Positions 24,481-36,909 are shown, numbered from the stretch's first letter. The stretch is DNA of 64,000 nt from Marisa cornuarietis (GCA_004794655.1 SMMW01000518.1:496001-560000), one strand, 5' to 3'. Translations and numbers: made by a program. Notes: generated by a model not told the origin, from the letters alone.

Positions 24481-25572
24481 ACCTTGATACACGTTCTTAT
24501 TGTAAGAAAATATACAGAGGAAAAAAATATAACATCAGAGTAGCGGTATGTCATGGTGAGAGATAAATACAACATAAGCCAGATTTTAGAGAAATAGTTG
24601 TTAAAAAATTGTAACTAAAACGGTAACATTACTCACCCCTGCCACCATCGCCATATATTTTGCCAACATAAAAATTTTTAAACAGAATGATACACACAGA
24701 TAATGACCATCGCCACAGAAACTTGCTGCCAGCAGCCCTGCAAGCTTCATGTACATTAAGGTATACAGTCATCAATAATCAGTTTCTCAGAGACTTTGTC
24801 TACCAAATCAGCGAGAACCTAAACGAGAAATTAAGTGCACAGCACGTGCCTTTTTACCCAGTAAAATACTCTATATACTCTTTCCACAAAAATGCAGATT
24901 GATGGATCAACAACAACATGGTAATATCTGAGCCATGAGGAAAGAAAACAACACGCCATCACACAAAAATTTATAGAAATGCTAAAAAAATGTGTGTGGT
25001 CATATATCTCGGCAGATTCAAGCTGACGGATGAAGAAATAAATTTTTAAGTAAATGCTATGTTTTCACCTGTCAGAATCAAGCAATAAATTCTCTGTCTC
25101 GTCCATATCCTTTGGTCAAAATAGACTGAAGAACAGAGTTTCGTTCCATTTAACCACTTACCAAGATCCGTAAATTTTGTAATGCCAAAATTAAGGGATT
25201 GCTTTGTGAAAAATATTACCAAACAACGAATCAGTCGTGGTCAGTGTTGAATTTGTGTCGTTGTTTACCAAACTGTATCGGCTTTGTATCACGAACAACA
25301 TTATTAATTACTAGCTTTTTTCTTTCACGAAGAGAAAATTCGATCTGTAATCCTAATGTTTCCCCAAACTCTCTCATTATATCCTTCGTAAAAATTCAGT
25401 TTTTACCTGCAGAGCCTGATCGATATAAAATCCATCAGGCCTCTACTTTTGTTGTGAATCTACGCAACCGGAAGAACGTGTTGCTGCTTTGAGTTTGTCT
25501 GAGAACAATCATCATGTACAGTGAAAATCTATACTCTACTATACTTTATTCCCTACTTAAAAGCTTCCATAA

Positions 25573-25575
<3 letters not shown>
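24481..25575. other. No gene recognised; AT-rich
   Basis: A/T-rich sequence with short open frames on the plus strand (24687-24902, 25199-25492). No domain recognised. Confidence 0.4.

Positions 25576-25645
<70 letters not shown>
25576..25645. repeat. (CA)n microsatellite
   Basis: A pure CA run of about 70 bases, one of the longest perfect dinucleotide runs in the window. Confidence 0.98.
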
Positions 25646-25646
<1 letters not shown>

Positions 25647-25667
25647 CACCTACCTCTCAGTAAATAT

Positions 25668-25793
25668 CCATAAAGGTCTTCGTAAATATCGTCCATCAGT
25701 ATCCCGACATAAATGTCTCCATAAATATTTCCATAAATGTCCTCCCATAAAAGTCCCCATAATTATCCAGACGTAAAAGTCCTCGTAAATGTC
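25668..25793 (-). repeat. Degenerate 12-13 bp tandem array
   Basis: Units of the type CCATAAATGTCCT recur about ten times with substitutions and small indels. On the minus strand they produce a Trp/Tyr-rich peptide, which is an artefact of the array. Confidence 0.65.
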
Positions 25794-26218
25794 CAAGGTT
25801 GAGCGAACCTCAAGGGTTTTGTCAGGTGACAGGAGAGCCATGCAAACACACGCAAAGTAGTCGAGGTCTTTGAAGACGAAGTCATTAAAGAGACGAAAAA
25901 TATCGAGTGAATACTAAGGTCGGCAGATGACTCGTGCTCGCTTCGTGAAGCTGTTGAAAATCTGCAGCCTTATCACCAAGACGTTCACTGCAGTTTGCAA
26001 GATAGTTATTTTTTTTCACAGGATTTATTGTCAATGCTTGTCAACGGAGAAAGATTCAGCACTTACTCGAGCAGACACATACCCCACCCCACTCCATGAT
26101 ATAAACACACGGAGGCAGCCGCCTGAAATATGAAGAAAAGTCACAGAAACAGCAAAAAAATATTAAATAAGTCACTTACAACAGTCGAATGATGTAAGTT
26201 GATCTGGTTTGGCCATGT
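25794..26218. other. No gene recognised
   Basis: Nothing identifiable beyond short A/T runs. Confidence 0.4.
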
Positions 26219-26226
26219 GACCATGC

Positions 26227-26501
26227 ACTAAAAAGGTAAGGTAAAGGTAATCCCATAACCTTTTCAGGTCGTTGGGGAGTGAGGTGTTAGAGACCCCACC
26301 TTTCTCGCGGCCAGCTTTACATGAGGGTGGTGCCAATCTCCTCTTCCTCGCTACCTTACCTTCCCCAACCCTCTATGGAGTCAGGTACCCATTCCCGTCA
26401 GCTGGGTCGACTGGGGGAAGTATGCTGCGCTTATCGGGAATTGAACCAGAGCGCTCTCGGTTCGGACGCCAGCGCTCTAACCACTCGCCATCCGCTTCCC
26501 C
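26227..26501 (-). mobile_element. tRNA-derived SINE, family A, full copy
   Basis: Read on the minus strand it opens with GGAAGCGGATGGCGAGTGG. The A box (26481-26490) lacks one C compared with the copy at 63.4 kb. The B box is GGTTCAATTCC (26437-26447). Body and tail match the 63.4 kb copy throughout, ending in a short (AAGGTA)n-like tail at 26233-26251. The 8-bp direct repeats GACCATGC at 26219-26226 and 26502-26509 are the likely target-site duplication. A 118-codon plus-strand frame across it is an artefact. Confidence 0.88.
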
Positions 26502-26509
26502 GACCATGC

Positions 26510-27266
26510 CATACATCTTCTCCAAGACTGTTCTTCAAGGTATCTTGGAGGCTGGTCAACGTCGCTGTACCCAGAGGAAGAACTGACTTACGAACATGTC
26601 CTTCAAATCGTTCAACACACGACTGTAGAGTCCAGCTCAATGTTACTTGTTCATATTTTGATGCTGTGTTTTTGTGACACGTTCGTGTTAAGTCTTTGAT
26701 TCTTTTTCTTAATTTTAGACTGTGATTTATATTACTGACAAAACTGGAAGATGTAGAGAGTTGTGAGCTTGCCCACAGAGCTTGGATATGAAGCTTTATA
26801 AGAGAACTTTATATTTATTAAAAAAATGTCTGCAGGAGTGCTTGCTTAAAAGAGCACGCGTCAGGATAATGACCATCTTATCGGGTCAATCATTGCCTGT
26901 AGCACAAAAATTCGTCCGCTTTTCTGCGTCTCGTAATATTTTTCAGTGCCGGAAGGGAAAATGAGGACATTTTCCTAAGATAACTTGGAAAAACGACGAT
27001 AACGCTGATGAATCTGGCTTGTGTAATGAACTGTTAGAGGACCTGCACAATTGCCTTTGATGACATGGAAAAGGCATTAGCACACTGCTGTCCGGGGTTG
27101 TTTCGCGAGGGCTAGACAAAAATACAAATTGCAATAAGATTTGTCGAGAACAACATGCAGAAAACGTTTGCATAGGCGAGCGCAAATGTTAATGCACGTG
27201 CAGCGCACGCACCGGCAAACGACTTTACGGACAACACGTTATTGCAAACATGCAAGCACGCAAACG
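26510..27266. other. No gene recognised
   Basis: No recognisable element or domain. Confidence 0.4.
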
Positions 27267-27267
27267 T

Positions 27268-27318
<51 letters not shown>

Positions 27319-27330
27319 CACACACACACA
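27267..27330. repeat. (GCAC)n(AC)n microsatellite
   Basis: About 40 bases of GCAC tetranucleotides pass into about 24 bases of AC, a compound tract of the same type as those at 29.9, 36.8 and 52.55 kb. Confidence 0.95.
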
Positions 27331-29904
27331 GCTATTCATGCTATCTCTCTCAATTAACTAATCGATTGGACCAGATCGTCCCCAAAGCAGCTGTTCGCAT
27401 TGCATAATAAATTTCTCGTTAGCATCAGGAAATGTCGCCATGTCCTACTTCAGCCTTTCACCAAACGTTGGCAAAACTGTAAATCTCTGCTGCAGTGCTT
27501 GTTGTACAAACCTTTTACTTAAGAGCTTCATGCAGAAAAGTGTTCGTAAACGTTGGAGTAAATGGACACTGGAGGTTCTTTATGTACTGAACGTCAACCA
27601 GAGATCAATCTCTATCGTCAAATGACGAGTCTGAAATCAGTAGAAGATACTAGAAGATATTTTCTTAAAGTTTGACCGGATAATTGCCTTCTGTTGTTGA
27701 CAAGCCTAAATATCGGTCTTCTTAGTATGAGTCGTCCGACCTTTTTTCCAGGTAGGAAACAAGGGAGACAGCTGACGATGCTAACCGCGTGCGGGTGCGC
27801 GTGACAGGAAGTGAGGGGAGGGTAAAAGTGAGTGAGAGAGAAAGAGAGTCAGAAAGAGGAGAGTTGCTAACTCGAAGAGCACCTAATGGATTAGTTTGAT
27901 GTTAATAAAGTGAGCAGGTGCTATCTTGCCACTGCACTGCCTGAGAATTATAAAGAAAATCGTAATGTCCACAAAAAGTCTGCTATTACGTGGCTGTAAG
28001 CGAGAACAACATTTGAGAACAGGAGCTCTTAGTGCCCTGTAAGCAGAAATCAATGGAACTATTTTGAAACACCTTGCAGTGACATTTTTTGTAGGTGTAC
28101 ATGCGCAAAGCGAAACTGGGTCAACACATGTTGATGCACGTGAACATACATTAGACCAGCGAACACCAATGAATGTAAGAAAACATAGCAAACCGAAGGA
28201 TGCATTTGATCAATTATTTGGTTTAACAGCTAACGTAATAAGAATAAATTATCTTTTTTTACAAAAGAAATTCTACTTGATTTAGCAATTTTACTTAGAT
28301 AGTTACAAGACATTTCTCTCTTTTAATATTTAATTACTTTTAACTGATAATTTAGTTGATTAGTTGCAATGTATCTTCATAATGTATGATATTTTGTTAT
28401 TTATTGAAAAGAGTTTTAGTTACTCGGTTCTTTAGCTACTTAGTTATGCAGTTATTTAGATTAATTGTTCATTACAAATCTTAACTGTTTCTTAGTATAT
28501 AGAAAAATCAGAGCCCGAACACCTCTTCTGATTTAGAGATAACGTTTTTATTTCCTTGTTTGAAGGTTTGGTGCTGTTTGTTCCAGCATCAATAATAACA
28601 TTTTTGGCCCCGTAAATTGCTCCCTACTATTGCATTGACCGAACGAAATCTTTCTACACAAAACACCTTTTACCCATCTGTAGCCGAACTCTTGGATTAT
28701 TCTTATTATCTCCGAAAACACAGAAACATATGATCATCTAATCTGGGGAAAACATTTCGTAAGATGAGGCAAATATGAGCTATTTCAGCAATCTGTGGCG
28801 CAGGTTTCTGCTGGTTTGTGAAGACTTCATATCTAGTGTTTTACTGAACAATTGTACATCCACTTTCTGTGAGGAGTGTTTCTAAATACAAACTAATTGC
28901 TTGGCGTTTTTTTAGCATGTTTTGCAAACTGTGACATTTCTGAGTCTTGCATTTTTTTGTTTTTTGTTGATTTTGTTGTTTACCTCGCATTGATTGCTCG
29001 ACGAGGTCAGCCTTATGTCATTCTTGCTGGGCTGGAAGCTGATCCAGTCACGAAGAGGTTGAAATCTCTCCAGCAGCAGTATCGGTGGTGGGAGTGCTGG
29101 TGACGACGATGGCCGCACAGAATTAACTTGTTTTATCCACGGCTCCCCCTTGCGTTTTCCCATTTCTTCTCCTACCACTTTCTTTCTCTCTCTATCTCTG
29201 TCTGTTTGTCAGCCTAAAGGGTTAAGTGTGACGTACCGTTAGCCGCGCCCGTCTGACGTTTCATGAAACCACCTCTGAAAGCAGGCAACGGCTCCGCGAG
29301 TTCAGCTTTAAAAATAGAATATGACGTCACTCTCATATTGACTGAGGTATTCAGGAAGATACTGGATTAAGTAAAAAAAAACAAAAAAAAAAAAAACGCT
29401 CCCGATACCCACCGAATAACTACAAAGTACGTTCGTGGTAGAGAACCATAGAACTGCTGCTACCCCATCCATTTCAAGCTCATAATCTGTCTTCATAAAA
29501 ACACGATGTTTTCGTTGCAGGCTAAGCCCTCGTAAAAGGAGTATTTTTGTTCTGGAGGTGAAAACATCAGGCAATTATTTTTCCTTCTCTCTCTTGAAAA
29601 TACCATAGGGTAAGAAAATAAAACTAGGTCATAGCTGGTGGTGGATGGAGGGCAAGGAAGGAGAAATAAAGGGAGAAAGAGGTGAACCACTGCCTGTGTT
29701 CTAGCCTTGACCTTGGCGCTGGATTGGCTCGATGCACGTGCCGGTGCAAAAAGATCGAATATTTGTAGCTTCCCGCTACCCCCGTCATCTGTGGTAGTGG
29801 ATCTCATTTATGCTAAGGAATGCTTTGTTGATTCATTGTGTTCCTTTTTAGCCAGAAGTAGAGATCTGTTAATATCTGTCACTCACACACATGCACGAGT
29901 GCTA
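27331..29904. other. No gene recognised; AT-rich part
   Basis: The 28200-28500 part is very A/T-rich with repeated short TTAGTTA words. An A-rich run lies at 29373-29396. A plus-strand frame at 28897-29103 has one hydrophobic stretch but no recognisable family. Confidence 0.4.
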
Positions 29905-29945
29905 ACGCACGCACGCACGCACGCACGCACACGCACACGCACACA
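29905..29945. repeat. (GCAC)n microsatellite
   Basis: Tetranucleotide GCAC units with CACA interruptions. Confidence 0.9.
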
Positions 29946-30036
29946 TGTCAGACCAAAGGAGATTATCGGAGAGTGGAACTTTCCAATAGCAATCTCCAGA
30001 CTAAGAGGAGCAACCTACGGAAGAGAGAAGAGGCTT

Positions 30037-30054
30037 AAAAAAAAAAAAAAAAAA
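30037..30054. repeat. Poly(A) run
   Basis: Eighteen consecutive A bases. It could be the tail of a decayed retrosequence on the plus strand, but no recognisable body precedes it. Confidence 0.85.
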
Positions 30055-30324
30055 GGTGGAGGGGGTACCGTTGACCCAGTTCTGGTATTTGTGCCAAGGG
30101 CCGGATGTTTCTTGCTTGATAAAGCAAAGGCCAGACAGACGCCAGAATTTCTGCAAACGGCTGAGAGTGGGTTTGTTTTTCTCAAACAAGTGAAGGGTAC
30201 ACGGTAATGAATGACATACTCGAGCTCCAGCAGTTCAGTTACGTAGGCCCTCATACGGTTATGTTTGCAACAGTTCGAGAGTGAACCACAGCACAACAAC
30301 TTGTAAACCAACAAAAACAGTTGA

Positions 30325-30384
30325 GTATATAAAATTTTCACTACTTCAAACAAAGTATATAATATTTTCACTACTTCAACATAG
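30325..30384 (+). repeat. 30-bp tandem duplication
   Basis: GTATATAAAATTTTCACTAC starts at 30325 and a close copy starts at 30355, period 30. Two units only. Confidence 0.85.
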
Positions 30385-30509
30385 ATACCTAAGCTGTAGT
30401 GGTGTTAGCAATGAGAATCGGTCGTCTTGAAAGACAACCCTCATTACAGACGGTGTGATACAAAGTGGCGGGGAAAATCTACCTGTACTTCTGTCTGTCA
30501 CAAATTTTT

Positions 30510-30770
30510 CTTTCTGTCCTAAAGTCTTTCTTTTTCCCCCAATTTACTTCCTTTTGTCTTTCTTTGTGTTCCTATTTCTTTCCTTTTTTTCTTTCTATCT
30601 TTCCATTTCTTTCGTTTTCCTGTTCTGCTTTCTTTTATTTTTTTCTTATTTCTTCTCCTTTCTCGTATTTCCTTTTTAACTTTGAATCTTTCTAATGCTT
30701 TTCTTACCTGATTTCCTTCTTTTTTTTTCCTTATCTTTATTTTTTTATTTTATTATTTCTTTCAAGCTAT
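30510..30770 (+). repeat. Polypyrimidine tract (~260 bp)
   Basis: The plus strand is dominated by TTTC and TTCC words, similar to the tract at 10.5-10.8 kb. The Phe-rich open frames here are compositional. Confidence 0.85.
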
Positions 30771-30845
30771 GGAGGGATACCTGAATACACAACTGAGCAA
30801 GTGTTAAAAATATGCCATTGCAGACTGTGCACAATTGAACGCTCA

Positions 30846-30848
<3 letters not shown>

Positions 30849-30906
<58 letters not shown>
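30849..30906. repeat. (GT)n microsatellite
   Basis: Pure GT run of about 58 bases. Confidence 0.97.
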
Positions 30907-30908
<2 letters not shown>

Positions 30909-31136
30909 GGAACGAATTTCTGGCACGCCCTAAATCCCAAGCATCCGTAGATGTGTATATGTGTATATCTCGGCATGTAATGGTATACAGATGTATGTTT
31001 ATATGTGAATGATTGTTTGTACATACAGTTATGTGTACATGCATATGCACACGAACTTCAAACCAAAGTCTTTTCTTTTAAGCACTTTTCTTTTACCAGA
31101 GCGCCACCTTGTATACGTATGAGTACGTTCGAGAGT

Positions 31137-33430
31137 TTAATTCATTCATTCGTCCCTTGACTGGTACTAGTCATTGGCGAGAAGCAGATGGACAGACGCG
31201 GCAGCTGACAGGGCCCGCCTCTACCTTGAGCGATAGTAAGCAGGTCCTGCACAGGACAGCAGTCCACTCCTTCGCGTTCGTTAAGTCAGTTCTTCCTTAG
31301 GCCACCACAGTGTCGACCATCTTCCAAGGTACCTTGAAAGACAGTCTTCGACGAGGCACCATGCCGGGTCCCATGGCCAAACAAGACCAGCTTACGCTTC
31401 TTTAATGTTGCAGCTAAGTGTTCCTGGTGTTCTGCAAGTGTGGCGACCGTCCTTCATACAAAACCATTTTTAGTTCTCTGCACCAGATGCGGAGCAGCTT
31501 TGTTTCACACCCGTCAAGCAGGGCCGGTACTGCAAGGGACGTGTGCAGATTGTACTTTGTAGTAAACCTGATGTTATGACTGCCCCTGTCCTTGTCCAGT
31601 CTAGCCATTTACGCTGTTGCTGTCGCGATCCTCATGTGGATATCTGTCGTGGAGCTTCCGACTTTGGAGAGGGTGGCCCCTAAGGACTTAAAAATGTCTA
31701 CGCCTTTGATCCACACCACGTTCATGTAGCTTTGCTGTTGTCATTGACCAAGACTTTGCTCGTGTCAGTGTTGGTCTATTTGCCATGTACGTTTGAATGT
31801 ACTACAATAGCTTACCAACTGTCAATGTGTTGCTAAGATCTTGAAGTTATCTGGTTGCTCCTGCTATCAAGTCGATGTCGTCTGCAAAGCGTAGGTGGCA
31901 AATAAGCCTTCCACAGATGGAAATAGAACTAATAGGTCTACCAGTTCAGATTCTAGTCTGGTGGTTCTGAAAGATGTTAGAGTCTGTCTTCAGCTAGAGG
32001 TTTTTGCTTTATTCAGTTCATCGGGTAAAAAGAGCAGTGTTTTCTGTGAGAAGATGGTCATTGTTTTCTTTGATTACTGAGGTCTGGTGTTCATCATTAG
32101 CTGATAGGCATTATTGCTGTCACCTTGTGCCATTCCCTTCTCTATGGTCCGGCATTGGTCCTCGATCCGATTTCCTCTTGCTGCCTTCATCCTTTACCTG
32201 ATTCACCTGTGTTTTTTGGAATCTGCTTCGGGTTTGCTTTTCCTTCATCTCTTCAAGGCCTTCAATTGTCCTTCGTGACCCAGGGTTTTTTCTTCTTACT
32301 TCTACGCTCCAGTACTTCCAAGATTGTTGACAGTAGCGCCTCGGAATTTTTCTAGCGAGGATTTATACATTAAAGCTTACTAAGTTTACTACGGCGAATT
32401 TATCCCCTATTTTGGCCTTAAACTCTTCTACAACGTTTGGGTCTTTCAGCTTCTCTAAATCAAAACGAATTCCAGGGATGTTTAAGGAGCTCTTTATCCT
32501 CAGCTACAGCTTCATGGTCAGTGTCCTAGTCTTGGCCTTGTTGAAGCTGAATCTGAAGCCTCTAGGCAGCAGGATGAAGCCGATTTGGTTATGAACAAAT
32601 CCATCTGGTGAGTGCCAAGTGAATGCCTTCTATTTCCTCTGGGGGTATAAGGTGTTGGCTAAGGTGAGTCGATGGCTCTGTGCAGCCTCCAGGAGTCTGA
32701 GGCCCTTGTCTTTGGTTTCGCCAAGGCTTATATTATCCTCTGTTCCTGCCCATTGCTGGTAGGCGTCTTGGCCGACCTTGCGTTCCAGCCACCGCGTTTC
32801 GGTACTGCCTTTATAATTTTGTCCAGCTGTTGGTAAAACACGTCCACTTCCTTGTCTTCATGCGTGAAAGGGGTAACATATACGGAGACAACCGTAATAT
32901 TTTGAGGCTTTTCACAGACGCGTATGGAAATTAGCCTGTCGGACATGGGTGTACAGCTGATGTCAGCTCCGACCCATCTCCTATGTACAAGGAAGCCCAC
33001 GCCATTCTCATACGTGGCATCTTCTCCGCTGTACCAGAGTTTATCACCCTCGTCCGCTCCTGTCTCTCAAATCCTAGCCATCTGACCTCTCAGCCTGTAA
33101 CACGATGTCCCACCCGTATTGATCTAGCTCATGATCGAGTTGTTTCATTTTGCCGCAACTGGTGTAATATGTGGATGTTCCACATTCCAGTGGATGAGCC
33201 TTCTCTCATCTTAGTTTGGTTCTATTAGCACATTTTTCGTTATACGCACCATAAAGCCTACAGCAGGGAGAGGGGTTGCTGCTGATCCGGGCTTCCACCG
33301 ATCTATCGCAGCGGATATCCATGGGCCTGACTCTGGGTGTATGGCCTCCTCTACACGTGCACCACACCCGATGGCTCGGCCTGGTCCTGAACACGTTGGA
33401 GAGTGCTGAAAGTCTAACATGTCCTGGTGC
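31137..33430 (-). mobile_element. Decayed endonuclease-RT LINE (RTE-like)
   Basis: On the minus strand the parts lie in the expected order. A 5' region (33430-33206) is followed by an exonuclease-endonuclease-phosphatase domain (33205-32730) with GFLVHRRWVGADISC, then a linker with LEKLKDPNVVEEFKAKIG (about 32400-32460), the reverse-transcriptase box RFADDIDLIAG (about 31850-31890), and the C-terminal region with TSLAVPALLDGCET and LVLFGHGTRH (31610-31160). The endonuclease motif normally read GDWNA is GGWNA (codon 32788-32790), so a catalytic Asp is lost, and a one-base frameshift follows immediately. Most of the RT fingers and palm between about 32250 and 31900 are deleted. The frame breaks repeatedly, so the copy is dead. 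Mollusc proteins labelled craniofacial development protein 2-like carry the same endonuclease. Confidence 0.88.
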
Positions 33431-33492
33431 TAATAAGTGATAATACGTCATAATGTGTCCTAATAAAAGCACATACGGTACAAATTTGAATA

Positions 33493-33549
33493 GCTAGTTC
33501 GTTAATTGTTGTTTTATGCCAAGTCAGCAACTAAGGCTATCTCATGGCA
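33493..33549 (-). mobile_element. SINE family B tail-only insertion (57 bp)
   Basis: A 57-bp segment contains only the SINE 3' end (on the plus strand TTGTTTTATGCC and GTCAGCAACTAAGGCTAT). It is flanked by the 13-bp direct repeat ACAAATTTGAATA at 33480-33492 and 33550-33562. The duplication and the end-only content fit LINE-type retroposition with extreme 5' truncation. Confidence 0.8.
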
Positions 33550-33562
33550 ACAAATTTGAATA

Positions 33563-34588
33563 AATGCACATGTCGACACATAACTTTACACATGGACCAG
33601 TACAGAATTCAAACATTTCAACACAGAAAACACAGTCATGTAAAATGGTGTTCCGGTTTAGTAAAAAGGAAGATGTGTAGGATTAGAACGCTTTCGGTTT
33701 AGTAAGCGCATACTGTGTTTTGTGTTTTGGTTTTTTTTTCCTTTTGTCTAAATCTCCGGGAGCTCGCACGAAGCATTATGACTAAGATAACAAACCTGAC
33801 AGACAAATTTGCTCAAGTGACTGGTTGTTTCTCGTACTACGCGTGCTGTGGCGTGTGGGGCGAACCCATGCACAGGTTCTCAGCTGTTGTACAGCAAGTC
33901 GCTGGTGGTGGAGTAGGAGGAAGAAGAGAACGAAGACAACCATTTGTCATTTGTGTTTTTCTGATGACCGCGAATACAGTCACCGGTAACTCAGCTTGGA
34001 CTTGGAGGCTCGCAAACATCAGAGGGACGCAAAGTACGCAGGAGTTGATGATGATGTCGATGACGACGGTGACGACGACGATGATGATCGTGAAGATCTT
34101 ATAAACACCAAAAATAGCAACATTAAATGATTCATTGCGCTGTTAGATGTGTGGCCAATATTCTCATCCACCTTCCCCACCCCTCTGCCACCGTTAGACG
34201 ACAGCAGCGTTCTCGGAACAAGACGTTCAACGATTTTTGACGTCATTAGCTTTTTAAAACAAACTAACATTCTCCCAACGTTTGCACAAAGTTTCGCGAG
34301 AATGTCGCTTTAAGCTAGAGGCCATCTGACGCCCAGTTTAGCAGGAGCACTGCTCCCTTCCCCGCTACTAAAAGGCTTATTGGGGCACACATTTTTTTCC
34401 TATGACTAGGTAAATCTTAGTGCATGATACCATTTCCACAAATCTGGAGGTAGCTCATTTTTCGTTCTCGAAATATAATATGTTTATATACATCACGTTG
34501 AGAAAAAGGGTCAACAACACAGACGTCAGCATTGTGCGTGCACACGTTGGGAAGGCTTAAGTCAATGAGAAAAGATGGCCTGGGAGGG
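33563..34588. other. No gene recognised
   Basis: A plus-strand frame of 129 codons (33715-34104) begins with a hydrophobic stretch but ends in a GATGAC-repeat Met/Thr-rich tail. No family is recognised. Confidence 0.4.
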
Positions 34589-34595
34589 GAAAACT

Positions 34596-34740
34596 GGTGT
34601 TTTAGGCAGAGGCAGCATTTAAGGCCATATCACGGCCCGACGGCCGGCCCTGTAAACAAGTGCCACATACAGAGAAAGAACAGCGTGCCAAGACGAGAGC
34701 TGAACCCAGGGCCGCCAGTCCTTACTGCTTTTGGTGACAA
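34596..34740 (-). mobile_element. SINE family B, body and tail
   Basis: Read on the minus strand it has a B-box-like GGGTTCAGCTCTC and the body CTCGTCTTGGCACGC. A CTTGTTTACAGGGCCGGCCG block follows, then the tail GCCGTGATATGGCCTTAA ending near CCTAAAACACC. It shares body with the 9.2 kb copy and tail with the 33.5, 35.5 and 45.3 kb copies, which ties the family together. The A-box end is decayed. Confidence 0.7.
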
Positions 34741-34742
34741 GC

Positions 34743-35446
34743 AATGAGAGCTGTTGTTCTTTGAGTTACTAACAAATACGTTAAGGGATCAGCTAAAACA
34801 CTGTGGAAAGTGTGAACACTTTAAAGTGAGTCACGTGACAAACGCGACGGCATTGTGAATGCATTCTCAAGCGTCCTATGGCAAGCGCCTAAAGGACCTT
34901 CTTCTCTGGACAAATGTCCATTCTTGTGTACCAGTACATTGCCAATACATGCTAGCAGCTAGACAACTAGATTTCTTAGGATTTCGTAGGTGCATCAGCA
35001 CACAAGGTAACTGTCAGTCTCCTTTGAAAAGGGTACATCATGGCTTTGTAAATTGGTTGCGCACGACGCGCTCCTGATTCTCTCCTGTGCTGACGACATC
35101 ATATAACCTTTATCCTTGAGCACTGACTGCGTTACCCTATTTTCCCACTTTCATAAACTGACTCACGCATAACTTACTTATCACTCTTTTTTTATCCTCC
35201 ATTCATCTTCTTTCACTCACACTTGATGTTAGGAAACGATTGTGGTTACAGCCAGCATATAAAACCTCGCGAGAGGACCGCAAAGATAGTAACTCTCTCA
35301 GATTAAACAAGGACGCGAGCACCCTGAGAGTTTCAAAGGAGAACACGAGTGTTCAGCTAATATCGCTGGAAACAGAGCATAAAGTATCACAAAAACATAT
35401 TTTATGACAAAGAGGCACGAGAGATTTTATATTAATATTCTTTTCT
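34743..35446. other. No gene recognised
   Basis: A 72-codon frame at 34859-35077 lacks any recognisable motif. Confidence 0.4.
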
Positions 35447-35456
35447 TAAGCACACC

Positions 35457-35512
35457 TGATTTGTTTGTTTGTGTTTTACGCCGTGCCATCAACTAAGGCT
35501 ATATCACGGCGA
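35457..35512 (-). mobile_element. SINE family B tail-only insertion (56 bp)
   Basis: Only the SINE 3' end is present (plus strand GTTTTACGCCGTGCCATCAA then CTAAGGCTATATCACGGCG) with a (TTTG)n tail at its left edge, which is the (CAAA)n tail of the minus-strand element. The 10-bp direct repeat TAAGCACACC lies at 35447-35456 and 35513-35522. Size and structure are almost the same as the insertion at 33493-33549. Confidence 0.8.
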
Positions 35513-35522
35513 TAAGCACACC

Positions 35523-36779
35523 AGGATTTGTCGAGAAAACAGGAAGTGACGACATGGTAGTATTTCTAAAAAATAGCGTCGTCTGCACAAGCTGAATTCG
35601 AAGAGAAAAGATGCAATCCTCGGTAAAAGAAAACTGACCAGGACACATTGTGCTGTTGCTGAATGTTCTATTCGACACTCAGATGGAGTTAGTTTGTACT
35701 CATGAAGGAATCCTAAAGATAATGGCAGCAAACGCCAGTGGATTCACTTTGTTCAGAGGTGTGTATATACAGGTCTCTGCTTTGTTCAAACGTGCTGTGC
35801 AAACTTCGTCCCCACGAAATGCTTAAAACATTTCAAAATCGATTGTTACCTAGTCACATTGTACAAGTAAGTCTTAGAGTTTCAGTAAAACTAAGAAATC
35901 TTCTTCCTACAGTAGTGCTTACTATAAAAAAGTAAGAGCTGTTACAACCACCTACGACTCCTGGTAAAAAGCTTAAACAAAGATCAGGCACCAAACATGC
36001 AACATCGACGGTTTCTACGCCGTCTGGTCTACAAGTAACATCGTGTGACAGTCCCAACGACAACATCATCAGTCGTATCTTTATCCAGCATAATGCTAAC
36101 AACAACTGACAATGTGAGGGCACCATTGATGCGCGTGCTCGAAACAGCTAAAAAAAAAACTGAGGGTGACAAACGGTTTGGTTTTTTTTTAAATGGAAGC
36201 TTCTAAAAAAAAGTTTAAATCTGAAGGGCTCTATCCCAAAATCATCCGTTTCATTTTTTGGGCAAAAATCGCTTCTTGAAGACGAGAACTTAAGCAAGAG
36301 AATTGCTGAACTGAGTCACACTCACTGTTACAAATACTATATGGCGTGTAAGAGAACTCTTTAGTATGGGAGAGTAATTTACTCCTGCCTTCCTAGTTGC
36401 AGCTGAGAATGCCGATTTTTGAATCTTTAAAATTTAGCATAATTATGTACTCATATTTTGAGAATAATTATTTTAAAATAAACTTAAGCCGATCTTACAG
36501 AAAAAAATGTTGCACACGTCTTGTCCTTTAAAGGCCAAAGGGACAAAGTGAGGGATAAGGATGGAGGAGCTATTGAGACACGAACGTTCGGCATGTTAAG
36601 ATGCACATGCGCAATGAAGGCAAGCACCGAAATTAGTTTATCCGTTTGTGAACGATCACATCATACACAGGACAATGGATTAAAAGTTGAGGGTAGATAG
36701 AGCTAACTACGAGATATATAGAAAACACGTTGCCGTTGTTTGCTGTTCTGAGGTGACCACCATAAGGACGCTATGTATT
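35523..36779. other. No gene recognised
   Basis: Open frames at 35504-36126 are short and featureless. The 36400-36500 part is A/T-rich. Confidence 0.4.

Positions 36780-36909
<130 letters not shown>

Noticed and set aside
26272..26677. 104- and 118-codon plus-strand frames
   Set aside because: Most of their length is the antisense strand of a family A SINE, and the same peptide text recurs at the 63.4 kb copy.
29707..30207. 166-codon plus-strand open frame
   Set aside because: It runs through the GCAC repeat and an 18-base poly(A), giving His/Arg and poly-Lys stretches; no domain outside them.
33715..34104. 129-codon plus-strand frame with a hydrophobic start
   Set aside because: No recognisable domain, and the end is GATGAC-repeat sequence.
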